The position numbers and the translations under genes were made by a program. 64,000 nucleotides of DNA from Pseudisothecium myosuroides. Its lineage: Eukaryota > Streptophyta > Bryopsida > Hypnales > Lembophyllaceae. Within the stretch, counting starts at the first letter, position 1. Each line of letters opens with the position of its first letter. The stretch spans positions 36,051,724-36,115,723 of the forward strand of contig OX637287.1 in NCBI GenBank assembly GCA_951799445.1, read 5' to 3'. The notes under the pieces were generated by a model, which worked only from the letters and a program-made list of their open reading frames with translations, was not told the origin of the DNA and did not search any database. Positions 31,926-45,039 of the stretch are shown here, piece by piece.

Positions 31926-34055
31926 TTACTCTTTCAACCAAGGTGTCATGTGCTGTTCCCAATCCACAAGCTCCTCTTGGTCGAACCAAAGTCCTGCAAC
32001 ATCACAAAATCTCTGTTCAAAGCCAACAGTCTTGAATGCAACATGACAAAGAGACCCACGATCAAGTCAGAAACAGAAAAAAACAAACAAACAGGGTTTT
32101 CAGTAAAATTACACTATTTCAAGAACTTCTACACTGAATAGTGAAATTAGGTTGCCCCACACTAATTTCTCATATCTAACACTTTCAGACATGGTCAACT
32201 ATAGTCTGGGGCAACCTAATTTCACTATTCAGTGTAGACAACATCATAAAGAGAAGGTCTCCCAATAGTCACAACGATCATTCAGAGGCTTCCCAATGTA
32301 TAATGGACAGATCAGTGACCTCTGCATGATCAGCATATTTAAACAGAAGTCTCCCCATGATTATTCTTTAAGATGTTGTCTTAAAAAGTTCCTGAAACAG
32401 TCTAATGTTACTGAAAGTATTGTCACCAACTGATTCCAGAAGCAGCAATTGTCTCACCAATTTCCCGGAGACCATTCTCGGGGCTATCACTGCCGTGGAC
32501 GACGTTCCTTCCGACCTCGATACCGAAATCACCACGGATGGTGCCTGGCTCTGCATTCAAGGGGTTGGTCACCCCGATCAACTTCCTTGCTGAAGCCACC
32601 ACTCCAGGTCCTTCCAAAGCCTGCAGAGTCCATTACATTGTCATGGAATTGAACATACAGAGAGCATCTCCACCCGTAGGACGCAACTGCAACACCATCC
32701 ATCGAGAGTGCTGGGATAATAACACTACAATTGTGCTTTGGTCTAGGTATGTCCCACAGGCATACAAATCTGATTCCCAAATACAACAAGCCAATGTTGG
32801 CAGGGAGAATCCAAGAGAAGAAAAGAAGAAAAACCCAAAGGGAGCGGGAGCATTAGGTGCCAACGCTATAAGATGAACAGCACAATAATGGTCCAGCACT
32901 TTTTAGTTTGAGAGGTGACGAGGGGGAAAAAATTAACCAAGGTGTCAAAGCTAGCCCACATAAGAAGAATCACATTCCGAAACTCGACAAGGGTGCTAGT
33001 AATTTGAGGATATAAGTATCACGTTGTGCCCAATTTGGTCAAAGAACTGCAAATTGCAGAGCAGGAATCCCAAGGCCTGACACCCCTAATGGACAATGTG
33101 ATCCGATACTATTCTTGACAAGTAGGATACGGGAAGGAGGGGTTCATACAATGCAGACGACGGGGCCTGATATGATATAGTCCACAAGCTTCCCATAGAA
33201 TGGCTTTTCCTTCAACTCCCTGTAGTGCTCCTGCGAAGGCATCAACAAAATTGGTGTAACCCTTGCCAATTCTGCAACAATCACCTCTTTTTAACCTTCG
33301 CTGTTACAGAGAACTACCAAAGCGGTGATGAAATGCCCTTCACCTGTGCAAGTTCTTTCGGGGTCTTGAACATCTTCAGTCCTACGATCTGAAAGCCTTT
33401 TCTTTCAAACCTTGTAATGATTTCGCCAACCTGCCGAACAATTCCTATCACATTGTCAGAACTCCCACTCCTCCCAAACAAGCATGCTTCAGAGCTATAG
33501 AAGTAAGAGCAGGACATTGTCACAATTCACGCTCTCCGAACAAGCATTCTTTTCAGAGCTATGGAAGTAAGCAAGAGCAAGACATTGTCACAATTCACAC
33601 TCTTCCAAACAAGCATTGGCTTCATCGCTGTGGAGGTAAGAGCAAAGAAAGATGAGAGAGAGAAGACTATTACAAGGCCTCGTTGCACGCCGTCAGGTTT
33701 GACCATCACGTAGCTCCTTTCAACCTGCACAATTCCACAGCAAGAAGAAACTATTGAGACTAAGCAATCTGCCAGAACCAATACAAATTCTCCTCTCAAA
33801 TTGAAGCGCACGCAATCCTAGCAAAGCGCAAGGATTACGCCAAGCATCCAATTCAAAGCAAATCCCTCGCAGGACTGAACGGTACCGTACTTGAGCAGCA
33901 TTGACGCGAAGAGATGGAACCACTGCCCGGCGGAGAGATGGAACCCTGGCCGCGGAGAACTGACACCGCCCGGCGTTGAAGAACGTGGAGCTCCGAACAG
34001 ACGAGACTCGGCATTGCGAAGGGCTCGCGGCCATGGCTGTAGTCGCGGTCGCCAT
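31926..34055 (-). CDS. NDPK2: Nucleoside diphosphate kinase, plastid type (NDPK2-like)
   Basis: Six exons: 33891-34055, 33674-33724, 33344-33430, 33150-33230, 32458-32620 and 31926-31993, giving 204 residues plus stop with all phases consistent. Exon 1 encodes an Ala/Ser/Arg-rich leader ([15 protein letters not shown]..) typical of plastid transit peptides. The core has [76 protein letters not shown] and the catalytic His in [12 protein letters not shown]; it ends MTPWLKE. The enzyme transfers the gamma phosphate from ATP to NDPs through phospho-His. ATG 34055 was chosen; the frame is open further upstream only from a GTG. One oddity is Leu in the ALEG position where related enzymes usually have Trp (AWEG). 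Two nested MITEs lie in the last intron. Confidence 0.93.
32097..32416. mobile_element. MITE (family shared with 40102-40297), host of a nested MITE
   Basis: The ends are imperfect inverted repeats: TTCAGTAAAATTACACTATTTCAAGAAC and its counterpart GTTCCTGAAACAGTCTAATGTTACTGAA. The same ends occur around 40102-40297 in the glyoxalase II gene. It lies in the last intron of the NDPK gene. Confidence 0.75.
32128..32238. mobile_element. Nested MITE with 32-bp perfect inverted repeats
   Basis: The segments 32128-32159 and 32207-32238 are perfect reverse complements (outer end TCTACACTGAATAGTGAAAT), 111 bp in all. The outer MITE resumes on each side, so this is a later insertion. Confidence 0.88.
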
Positions 34056-34099
34056 AGCTCTCTCAATCCAAAACTTCGAACTCACACAGACTTGACTTA

Positions 34100-35650
34100 A
34101 GCTCAGTGCTCACATCTGGTCACAGCCGGCCAGAGGAATGGGATGACGATAATGATGATGAAGAGGATGACGACACGGTTCTGATTCCTCGAAGATTCTG
34201 TCCAGTGATGTTGTGAGTTCATCCTCGTGTGCTCATTTCCTCCCCTTCGTCGCGGTTTTAGTTCTTCAGTCTGAGGGTATGGATCTCTGAAGCCGCTAAG
34301 CTATGAGATCGATGTCGGAGGCCATGGATTCAGAGCAATTAGCGATTTAGGGTTTCAAAGCTTTCTTCCGCGATTAAGGGTTGATTGCATCTGAGAAAGG
34401 TTTTGCTGATTTTGGCATTGAGTGGATGAGCGTCGTGTCCAAGCGAAGTACGCTAGCGTTCTTTCGAGGGTTTTCCGAAAGCGTTCGTCCTCCATTTGAT
34501 TCTTCAAAGGCTTCGACAAGCCATAAGCACTCGCTCGCTGCTGCAGAATGTGCTCCGTCGTTCCAAAAGCACTTGCTCATTGCTGTAAAATCTGCTATTC
34601 CGTAGAGGGTATCAGAATGCCAGCCTTGTGCTGCGAAGGATGCAATTTGGGCAGAGCGATTTCAAGCTTGTGCAGTACTTTGGGATGAGGTTCTGAGGCT
34701 CAGTATTGTGCAAGGCTGGATTTGTGACGAAACACATAGTCACGAGGCTAAAAGCGTGACACCCCTAGTCTGCGCTTTTGGTAGCTTCGAAATCAGAAAG
34801 AAAGCTGTATTGCAAGTCTTTGTAGTTCTCAACGTGGATCCACGAGGTTTGATGTGATTGAAGAGAACTTCATCAGGCATGTGCTTCACTTCTTAACAGG
34901 GGTGTCACGAGTTTGCCAGCAGAAGGAAGGCGATTCCAAAATCACACTATAAAATTCTATAAGGAGACTAAGGTGGGCGCACCCATTCCCATCCGTGTAC
35001 CCCAATCCATCATCATGTCCGAATGCAGTTCATCTTAGAAAGAAAATGTGCGCCTTGGCTACATACTGACGGAAGGCGGTAAACGGACAGGAATGGGTGC
35101 GTCTACCTTACTACTTTGAATAAAGTAGGGCGTTGTGTACAATGTGGTAAACAATTTGCAGAGCAAGAAGCGTGAGGACTGACACCCCGTACTTGAGAAG
35201 GCTGAACGCGGGCAACCGATTCGTACTCCCTCACTCGTACATGTTCTATTGAATTCTGTGGAGCTGGTATCGAACTGCAAGCAGCTAAGGTTGTAGCACT
35301 GCCTGCTGAATTGAGCCCAGAGTTGAATGCAGACGTTCAATCCACGAAAGTGGCACTCGTTTCCATTGCCAGAAGCGAGAATAGCTGAAATAGTCAAATG
35401 CCAAAGCATTGGACGGTTCATTTACAAAGGAAATGAGTAGTTACAAATGCACAATACAGATAATGTGTGAAGAGAAGCAGGGCATGGTTGTGATCCAGCA
35501 TGCAACTTGACCGAAATGTTTATAGTCCAGCAGTCAAACCCTACCGAATTCTACACCCTATCTGAAGTCTGACAAGCGAGAGTAGTTCTATCAAGATAAC
35601 GGATAATCTAACTTATTAGGGTTTAGAGATGTCTTCTCTCTTTCGTATGA
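34100..35650. other. Region between NDPK and SelK genes, no gene assigned
   Basis: It is moderately GC-rich near 34100-34900. A short acidic frame near 34130-34215 (EEWDDDNDDEEDDD..) and ORFs at 34381-34605 and 35059-35421 show no family. It may contain the NDPK promoter and a non-coding transcript. A MITE lies at 34965-35112. Confidence 0.4.
34965..35112. mobile_element. Small MITE-like inverted repeat
   Basis: TAAGGTGGGCGCACCCATTC near 34969 is the imperfect mirror of GGAATGGGTGCGTCTACCTTA near 35110, and the similarity extends about 30 bp. It is about 150 bp with no ORF. Confidence 0.65.
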
Positions 35651-35663
35651 GTACTTCAATACA

Positions 35664-37188
35664 TCATCCTGCACAGCAAGACCCGCAAGGAGGAGTTGCA
35701 CCTGCAAGTACCGGACAAGAAAGAGAAACGTCAATGCAATCTGCTTAATCAACTGTAAAATGATCAAACCGGTAAGGACGTAATCATGTCTCCTCTATTA
35801 CCAACAGCCCGCAAGGCCGCAACTAATCTATGCATACACTTAGTTGGCGATAAATTAGCAAGTGGTGACAGCATGACGCCTATAACCACTGATACTAGAA
35901 TGAAAATGAGGTTCTCTACGGTCACTTAAAATGAGACCTCCCACTGTGAATAATTGCATAAGAACTTCATACATAGTGACAAAATTTCATCCCAAAGTGA
36001 TCTCCACAGCTCTATTGTGATCATCTAGAAATCACACTCCATAGATTAAATGCTCAAAGTGACTCCAAACGATATCCTCTACCTTAATTGCAAACCTAAC
36101 ACTCTCAAAAAGAAGTCTTCCCGGTGCATCTGAAACCTAGAAACTATTGAGCATTATAAATGCACTTTCCACATCGAATATAGGAGCTTCAATAATTTTC
36201 TTGTTACCGAGAATGCTAATAATGAGTAAAAGCCAGCAATTTGTGGCGAAAATATCTGGTGATATAGTTCGGCACCACTAAGTTTAGAGTTTCGAAACAT
36301 ACTGTGATCAATGCCGCGCACAGAGTCCATGCCCCGACGTGGTCCTCGGCCATTTCCTCCGGGTGGACCACCAGGTCCCCCAGGCCCTCCTGGACCGAAA
36401 CCGCCACCTCCGCCATACGATCCAGGGCGTTTGTTATCCGACCTCTTACCGTAATTTTGATGTGCGTCCAACTGCAGTATCAAACAAACGCAAAGCGTTA
36501 TTTAATTGAACTATACCGACCGAAATCTATCTCCACAACAATTTCAGTCACGCAAAACCTAGTTTCCTACTTCATGTCAACCAGAATTACGAGCAGACAC
36601 AATCTTCCGTTCCAATCTGAATTTTTAATTGCGTTATTGCCTGGCTTAGACAGCATTCATCCCGATCCTGCTCTTAAAGACTCTATTCCTAGGTTATAAT
36701 CCCTCAAAAAAGTTTTTAAAACGATTAAAAAAAAGGTTCAAATCAAATTATTACTGATCAAAAAATCGGAGAACGGAATTATATTCCATTGTCCAATGTC
36801 TAATGTCCTGTAACTCAAATGTCATCTTCCAAGAAAAACAAACGACTCAATTGGCAATAGGGTTTGCACTAGAAAATGAATCCAGCATCCCAAAGAGTGC
36901 AATCGGTCGTAACACATCAATCTCTTAAAATTCGAGAGTCCTTACCGAAAACATGGTTCGGAGAAAAACCCGAATCATAATAACAAGAGCGAAAAAAGCT
37001 TCCGGAATGATGCTCAACCTCCATGGCGATCTTCCTGCCCGCACTTCCCCTGCAACGATAATACTCCAAAATTAGAACCCCTTACAAAAATGATTTCGAC
37101 ATGTGACATGCCGAGATGGAGAAACACATCGAATTTGCAGAAAAAATCACCCGCGGAATCACGAACCTGATTGAATCCAGCCCGCCAT
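35664..37188 (-). CDS. Selenoprotein K homologue (Cys form), ER membrane protein
   Basis: Four exons: 37167-37188, 36946-37049, 36303-36471 and 35664-35701, for 110 residues. They join in frame with GT-AG borders (GTTCGT, GTAAGG and GTATGT donors). The protein starts MAGWIQSGEVRAG, then SPWRLSIIPEAFF (family block SPWRL), a membrane segment (FFALVIMIRVFLRTMF), a Gly/Pro-rich low-complexity part (YGGGGGFGPGGPGGPGG), RGPRRGMDSVRGIDH and the tail PPCGSCCAG. Land-plant SelK homologues end with the same CGSCC motif; animals have selenocysteine near this position. SelK is a small ER membrane protein linked to ER-associated degradation and Ca2+ handling in animals; its plant role is unclear. The first exon is only 22 bases. 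It is transcribed divergently from the glyoxalase II gene about 0.9 kb away. Confidence 0.9.
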
Positions 37189-38046
37189 CGCTGCCTCCAG
37201 CAAGCAACCTCCAGCAAGCAATCGAACTAATACAGACACAAGAGTCGGTAGGTACTTATTATCATGGGGATCATTTCATTCATCATTCGGTGATTATCAT
37301 CCAGTGGCTACGTTCATCCAACCCCTCCAACCTCTGTAATTGCACTGCCTTGAGTACCTTCACCATGTTTACATGTAGGAGTGAGCATTCAGTATTGTGT
37401 GACTAATTTCCATGTCAATATGGAGGTGCAAGAATATGGTGTGACACAAATATGCAATAGTATAGAAGACAAATTGTGAGGACCATGAAGTTGGGCTTTT
37501 TGGGGGTAAGGTTTTTTCCTTGGTTAAGTCTATTGTGTGAACGTTGAATAATTTATGTGAAAATTTGTATGAACAATTGAATGAAAGTGGATGAAAGTTA
37601 AGAAACTTTAATAAAAATAGATGAGAATCACACTACTTGAGATAAAGTGATAGTTGTGAAGACCTTATTATATTGAATTATATTATATTAGTGTGCCTAG
37701 TAATAATTGTATAATTTCAAAATTAGTGCAATTCTATGGGACACACTAATTGAATTAATCTTGAAACGTAGGCACAATACAAAAAAGTTGCTCATGGATG
37801 ACTTTAAGACAAACTATAAAAACAAAGTATGCACCTATTCATCTAATAATTTTAATAATTTTGAGCTCCCTCAGCGATAAGCCTCGTCCTTCAGGGTTAA
37901 CGAAAATAGCAGAAACTGTGCAATTAGGGAGCACGGGTGTATTTGATGACATTCATCCCCGCGGATGCTATTCGTCCCTTCCGGATGGCATTCATCCTTG
38001 GCTTCACCGCTTGGCGTGTGTCTCTCTCGAGCTTCAAGCATTTGCA

Positions 38047-41000
38047 ATGGCGATGGCGATGGCGAGCCACCTCTCGCTCTCTTCTGCTACCGCTCTTCGT
38101 CACCGCTGCCCTGCAGCGCTCATCGTAAGCACCACATCTCTTTTGCCTCATGACTTAAGTAATTTTTTCCAAATATTCTATTCTTTCCGAGGTCCTACAT
38201 GGTTACATGAAACCCGGCTGCAATATGTAATCCTCCACCAACGAAGAGCTTCACCCATTAGCTCCATGGTACGAATTGAAACACGAGACGGAGGTTGGAA
38301 ACGGAATTTGAACAGCTGTGGGTGTAATTTCTCTTATGAACAGACTTATGGTGGATTGTGACTGTGGATTGCTAAGCGGAATGAGGTCGCCTTTTCTTCC
38401 CCTGTTCTTGGGTGGGGCGATATCCACTCTCGTCTGTAGTGTTGTTGTTTGGGTAAGTATGATTATTGTGAGACTGTAATGAGGTTGCATTCAAGGGTTG
38501 GAGCTCGGTTATGCTTTTTCGTATTTGTTTCTCATTGAATCTTTTTACTGCTCGTCTTTCGCTGAAATTTGTTGATGCTTTGGCTCCCGAATGGCCATCA
38601 TGCGAGTAGCAGCTATGTCAAAGAATTTTTCAAAATTGCCTTTATTTTAATTTTTTTCGTTGAGAATAGTCATGAGGGAGTTCAATGCTCTGGCCTGGTT
38701 CTGAAATGTTGGTGTGCTTGATCGTTTGATTTAGATTCATGTGTGAGCATATGTTGAAATCTGCGCTTTGCATCTTCTTATGATTCGCATCTCCTCGTGA
38801 TTTTCTTGTTGCGAATTGTTGAAGTGAGAGTGGTAATTTGTCTGCATTCATAGGGATTAGCTTTGGTAGGTACAGAACTTCAGTGTGTAAGCTAAAAGTA
38901 GAAAGTCCAATTTGGAAATTAATATTTCATTATAGTCGCTTACAATTGTTACAAGGCATATTTGTATTGTTTAAAAATGTAGGCTATGATTTCTTCTTTT
39001 ATTTATACATGTGGTTTCCAGTAAGTATGTGTCAACTCCTATAGATATGGGAAAGAAGCAACTACACTAACTTGTGTTAATAGTGCGTGTGACACTAATT
39101 CATCAGACATTGTTTTGAACTAGTGCAGGTTGAAAGATGACTATTGTACCAATTCCACCAAAATAAGTTGTGGTGACACTAAATTTACAGGTCATTCTAA
39201 TTTTCCCTGTCAGTAAGAGGAGAAATTAGTGTACTTTTGACCATTTAGACACTTAAGAATTAGACGCAAGTGTGAAATTATTAAAGTATTGAGTTTGACT
39301 GTAATGAGTACTGAGTTCGACTGTGCAGAGCGGCGTCTGGCAAAGGGGCAGTAATGGTAGGATACTTCCTGGTGCATGGACAAGCAATCAATACTGGGGC
39401 GGCATCAAGAGACGGTCTAGTACTGCTGCTAGTACTCAAGCTGCGCTTCAGATCGACCTTGTATGTATCCTATCTTCGCGTTGCATAGTTTTCTGAGACT
39501 TAGGTCTCCTTTTGCTTTGATTCTGGTTTCACAGCTTTGCATGACAATTTGATGTTCAATTCTATCAAATATTGGATGGTCATGCAGGTCCCATGTTTGG
39601 TAGACAACTATGCCTACTTGCTTCATGATACTGTCTCTGGGACCACCGGGATAGTGGACCCTTCAGCTTCTGGGCCTGTTATTAAGGCTCTCAAAGCAAA
39701 GGGTCTGTCCTTAGACTATATCTTAAACACTCATCATCATTGGGACCACACCGGCGGAAATGCAGATTTGAAGAAAGAGTATAATGCAAAGGTACTGGCC
39801 TTCAACTGTAATCAATTTTAAGCACATTAAATGTAATTTTTAATTCATTGTATTGGATTTAAGTAAAGTGAAAACTGAAAATTGCACTTACCAGGCTAAG
39901 GTGGCTGTAGAGCAGGTAGTAGGACCAAGGGCGGACCAAGAACGTATCCCTGGCATTGACATTGCTCTGAGGGATGGCGAGACATGGATGTTTGGTGAGC
40001 AGCCCATGCGAGTCATTGATACTCCTGGTCATACTCGAGGTAATTGTGGTCGCCTCTCTCCACTTTCATTTTCTGAACAGGGTGCAGTGCTTATTATAAA
40101 GTTCAGTAAACTTAGATTGTTTCAGGAACTTTTAGATAGCATCATAAAGAATGTCTTCTACGTGATTCATGGAGAGGTCTCCCTTTTGGTCGTTTGGAGG
40201 CCTCTATATGATCATAAAGAGACCTCCCTATGAATCATGGCGGAGGTTCTCTTTATGATGTTGTCTAATAGTTCCGGAAACAGTCTAATTTACTGAAAAC
40301 GCTATTTTAACTGGTGGTTTTAGTACATGTTCTCTGTTTTACTAGAAGGAATGATGCACTTCCCTCTGCTTTACTAGAATAGCAAATGCGCTTCCGTTAA
40401 AATACATGTGTATGGATGTATGGTACTCGGAAGTTTGTCATTTTGCTTTCTTGCAAAGCTATTGTGGTGGCAGCATCTGCGAATGTATTGCGCAAGTTGT
40501 AACTTTTGCTCCGTTTCTAGCTAACATATTTGGTGAGCAGGACATGTGAGCTTCTACTTTGAAAAGAACAAGTCCGTGTTCACTGGAGATACTCTCTTTT
40601 CAATCGGATGTGGCCGCCTGTTTGAAGGTTCGCCTGAGCAGGTATTGAGCAACTTCGATTAGAGTGACTTCTTTTTTTCTCATGGATTGTTGTGTTTGTT
40701 CTTGGGCTTTTTAGCGGGATAGCAGATCTGGATCATTGAACTTTTTCGATGGCAAATTATAATTTGAGCAGGAGAACTTCTTTGAGGATAATCTGTTGTT
40801 TAATTGTTTGCAGATGTGGCTTTCATTGTCGAAATTAGCAGCGCTGCCAGATGACACACTCGTGTATTGTGGCCATGAGTATACAATGGTGAGTGTCTTC
40901 TTCAAGGGATTTGGAAAGTTCCTTGTGGTTTCTTTTGCTGTAGGATGTCGATATGCAAATCCCAGACCAAATTTATACCGAAATATATGATAAATAGGGA

Positions 41001-41855
41001 CTTAGAAAAACCCTAACAGATCAAACTGCCTCGCAACCTGTATAGCTAAGGTAGAGGCTCTAATTGAGACTCTAACTTACATGCACCACCCTAAATCTTG
41101 CAATATAAGTACATATTGATTTTGAGAATGTGCACCGCCTTATTAATGTAAGAGTTTGTATCGGCTTTAGGTCATCTAACTACTCCGTATTAAACTTTGA
41201 ATATTCTTAAATTATATATACAATATCAAAGGAAATGCATCCTTTGGTGCATTGAAATATTCCCTGATTTACCAACAAGAATATATAAATATTTGACCAT
41301 TTTAATAAACCCTGTGCTTAAAATATCAAGTACAAAATGCACCTTCGCTTATTCTGCTTGAGCATTATTCAAACTGATTTTCGTGGTCTCGGGAATTGAC
41401 GAGAGACAATTTTGACTTGACAAATTTTCTACATTCTGTCGCTTTTCTATTTCGATTGCATATTGACCCTTCCATTTTGAACGCAGTCAAATGCAAAGTT
41501 TGCGTTGACCGTGGAGCCTCAGAATGGCGCTTTGCAGTCACGAGCTCAGAAAGTGAAGGAACTCCGAATAAAGGGTCTGCCAACGGTGGGTCTTAAGCTC
41601 AAGTGCAGTGCAACCTTTTTGTCAAAAAATCTTAAGTATTTGTGCAATCTGTCCTCTTGAATATCTTCCACGTTCTCATGTGGTTTCTGTTTTGGTTTAT
41701 TTGATCAGATTCCAACCACATTACTAGAGGAGAAGGAATTCAATCCTTTCCTCAGACCATTCAGTGCCGAATTGAGGAAATCGCTGAAGGTGGCAGCAAG
41801 TGCAAGTAACATTGATGCCTTTGCTGCAGTTCGTGCAGCCAAGGACCGAGCATAA
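38047..41855 (+). CDS. GLY2: Hydroxyacylglutathione hydrolase (glyoxalase II), organelle-targeted
   Basis: Eight exons: 38047-38124, 39329-39460, 39588-39791, 39916-40039, 40541-40641, 40814-40888, 41487-41585 and 41709-41855, for 319 residues. It hydrolyses S-lactoylglutathione to D-lactate and glutathione in methylglyoxal detoxification. Metallo-beta-lactamase fold motifs are all present: [15 protein letters not shown], the metal site [45 protein letters not shown] and the C-terminal [13 protein letters not shown] (glutathione-binding region). The first 70 or so residues are Ser/Arg/Ala-rich ([13 protein letters not shown]..), consistent with a mitochondrial or plastid presequence. ATG 38047 was preferred over other frames because it splices in phase. 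A MITE (40102-40297) sits in intron 4. All splice sites and active-site residues look intact. Confidence 0.94.
40102..40297. mobile_element. MITE in glyoxalase II intron 4
   Basis: The ends TTCAGTAAACTTAGATTGTTTC and GAAACAGTCTAATTTACTGAA are imperfect inverted repeats, and the interior words ATCATAAAGA..TCTTTATGATG are also inverted. It is the same family as 32097-32416. Confidence 0.8.
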
Positions 41856-42059
41856 GCGAAGTGCATTTTGTACTCGACACATTTTGCTCAAGGGCCGGGA
41901 GGCTGGAGACAGTTATTGAACTTAATTCTCTCTTCTATAACATATCAAGACCATCCGACTATGGCTCTCTAAGATTGCAAGGGAAGATGGAGGTTATGAC
42001 TTTGTTTTCTCCTTCTCTATTACAACTGCAATTTGCGAGGTGGTGCTGATAGCAACAAG

Positions 42060-45035
42060 AGAGGATACTGTTTGGCATTTACTACCGTAAGACTTTCATT
42101 TCTAAGATGAGACGAGCAATTTCTTGCAATATCCACCTCATCTCTGTTTCTAGAACATTTGATGAACAGCATTTGCCTCCTAGATCAAGAATATCCAAGT
42201 TCATTGTTGTCGATGTGTGTACATAAAGCTCATGATGTTGGAGTTCATTATTTGGAGCATTGAGTACCGGTTTGTGCCTACACCTAATTCAGGCACTTTA
42301 GGCATTGAGTATTGTTCCTATTACTAGACTCGTCAATTTTCTTCTTGTCTTTAGAAATTGCAAGGAGATTTTGATGCAGCTAAGCATGCCTTGTTTAAAT
42401 GTCTTATGCAAGAGTTACAAGGGTTCAAGGGTTTTTTGGCAGATGACTTAGAGCGAACATGAGTTATAATATTAGTGGTGATTGGTATGTGTTTGAATTG
42501 GGTGTAGTTATCTTAATCCTTAAGTGTGGGTTTTTGACCATCCATAGCTAAATAATAACCTTTTTACATACAAATTTGTTTGAAATTCTTTTGTCATCTC
42601 TCAATTCATCAAATGAATATAATATCTTGAAAAAGCTTCAATTGGGCACCACTCTACAAAGTTTCATCAAGATCCAACAATTTGACATTAAGATTTAAAT
42701 GATCAAACCATCGCATAATTGTCAAAACAAGTTGCCCCCAAAGTAGACCGCATAACATTATTGACCAACGTTGGGGGAGTAACTTTTGTATTTCAAGTGG
42801 TCCTTCAACAACCTTTGGTTGAATCAAGGATATCTATAGTCTATGATCAAAAGTATAATAACTAACCGCCTGGGATATTGTGAGGAGGAATACATCTTCC
42901 TCCCTAGGATCCAAAAGGCAAGGAGATAAATCACTTAATAATGTCATTGAGGTCTTTAAATTCAAAATTCCTACCAATAGAGTAAAGAAAATTTATTTTT
43001 GGGATACCAAGAAATGTAAACTTGGTGTAAATCCAACAAATTTCATTGAATTTGTCAATGGATCCTTGACACAAGAGATATTGTCCCCTAATTGAGAATG
43101 GGTTTAGACCAAAATAGGCTGAAGACCACATAATAGGAGCTTATTAACTTTATGCATTGTCGCTATTCAAGCTTTGTAAATTTTTTTAAAGGTTGCCCTT
43201 GCTATGTGGCAATCTTTGGTTGTATTTGGGATATGCCTAAGGATGAATAAAATTACTCTATTTTCTTTCGATATTTCTTAAAAATCATTAAGCTTCTTGT
43301 TGAGGCAATTGGTACCGGCTACCATAATGTAAAGACTATTCTCTACTTCTTCCAAGAACATCCATGTCATCTTTATAGATTTTCAAGGTTGCTTTTATTT
43401 TGCTAGTTTGGTATAGAAATTGACACTTTGGTTCACTTAGGCATCAAGTAGTTTAAATCATCTAATTCTACATCATGGCCATAAATCTCATAATTCAAAA
43501 CTTTGGGGAGTGAGAATCTCAACATGCAAAACACTAGGCATGAAACACTTCTTATGTAAACTAAATTGGGAAGTTAATTGCCTTAGTTTAATGTGGCCAC
43601 AATATGGCAGTTTGACTTTTGGTCACGTAAAGATGGCCTTTATCTACAATAATGAGACCTTTTTTGTTGGTGTAAACTAGTAGAATAGAATGTGTAGATA
43701 TAGATATAATATAAGCACATAAAAACAAATGTTTGTTTTGTTTTATCATCAAATTGTAAATTCTTGCGTTAGTGAACAAATAAACAAATCCTTATAACTA
43801 TTGATAAACTTTCTAAAAGAAGGTGTACATATTTACAATTTTTCATGATCTTACCAATAGAAATATAACAAACTTCAAAATATTTTTGACATTATGAATT
43901 ACAAAAATTGTAAATTTAGTTTGAAGTGAGATTGACTTTTACCTCCACTTGTTTTTTTGTTTTATAACCCCTTCACCAAAAGTCTTTATATATATTTGTA
44001 AAATAAATTAAAAATTTGCCATACCAAAGATTTTGGTGGTTGGGCAGATATAGTTGAAGGCCACCTACAAGTGTGATATTAGAAAAGGTGATGGTTCTCT
44101 CTCTCGCTGTATTTAAATTCCTAAACCTTAACAAGACATGTAGGCCCTAGAAAATTGCCTACAAAAACAATATTATACATCTACATCAAAGAATTTGCTC
44201 TCACAACATGTAGATGGGGATTATTCTTAGGAATTGAGTATAACTGTTTGTAAAGCCCGCGGGGATCATTAATATATATCTATTGTAACCACTTGCATTA
44301 AGAGGGCATTTAAATGGGGTCTATCACATACTTGGTATACTTGAGTAATTCTAAAATATTCAATCACAATACAATTACAATTCAAAAAAGTTCATAAAAC
44401 TTATCAAAATGTTAGTTTTTTGTTCAATTTAGAGCAAATTCTAAGAAACTCAATAAAAACCTTGGACATTTACGAATTAATTATGTGAGACAAAATTGCC
44501 AATTGCATTCTATATTTTGCAAAATTCTTTGAATGGTACAAAAGGTAGTTTGTAAGAATATTGTACCCCACTATACATCAATACTAGATGATAGACACCC
44601 AAAAAGAAAAAGAAAAATTCTTCTTTCTTAAAATTTTCAAACTTTTCAGCAAACAAATGTTGAAATTGTTGAAAATAAAGTTTCTGGTTTTAACGGAATG
44701 GATTTTAGGGATTTTAGAGCCTGTAACAGCAATTTGAAGTTTTTGATTTGTATTTGTTTCAAATTCCAAATACAAATTATGTGCACTATCTTATTGAAGG
44801 AGACTATCCAACATATGTATAATTTGAGACATACTCCAAATTGCCATATTTGCCACCCTACCCATATTGCTCATACAATGGGTGCTTTTTGATTAGGAGG
44901 ATGGATATATACCACCTAAACATCTATTCATTTGTCGATTTAGGTTGTCTACCAAATACCAATAACTTTGATCCATCATAAAAAAAATTGTATCCAAACT
45001 AGAGAATGCAAACTATAGAAATTTTTGTGCATTGG
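42060..45035. other. Gene-poor AT-rich stretch
   Basis: No gene is recognised. A block at about 42355-42425 (GATTTTGATGCAGCTAAGCATG..) is related to one at about 48765-48835 in the WD-protein gene, so it is a dispersed repeat. The rest is unassigned. Confidence 0.5.
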
Positions 45036-45039
45036 AACG

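Noticed and set aside
35059..35421. Minus-strand 120-codon ORF as a gene
   Set aside because: It overlaps the MITE-like repeat at 34965-35112 and resembles no family.
35664..35669. TGA at the end of the SelK homologue as a selenocysteine codon
   Set aside because: The tail already carries CGSCC, the Cys form seen in land-plant homologues, and land plants are known to lack selenoprotein machinery. The TGA comes after this motif and is read as stop.
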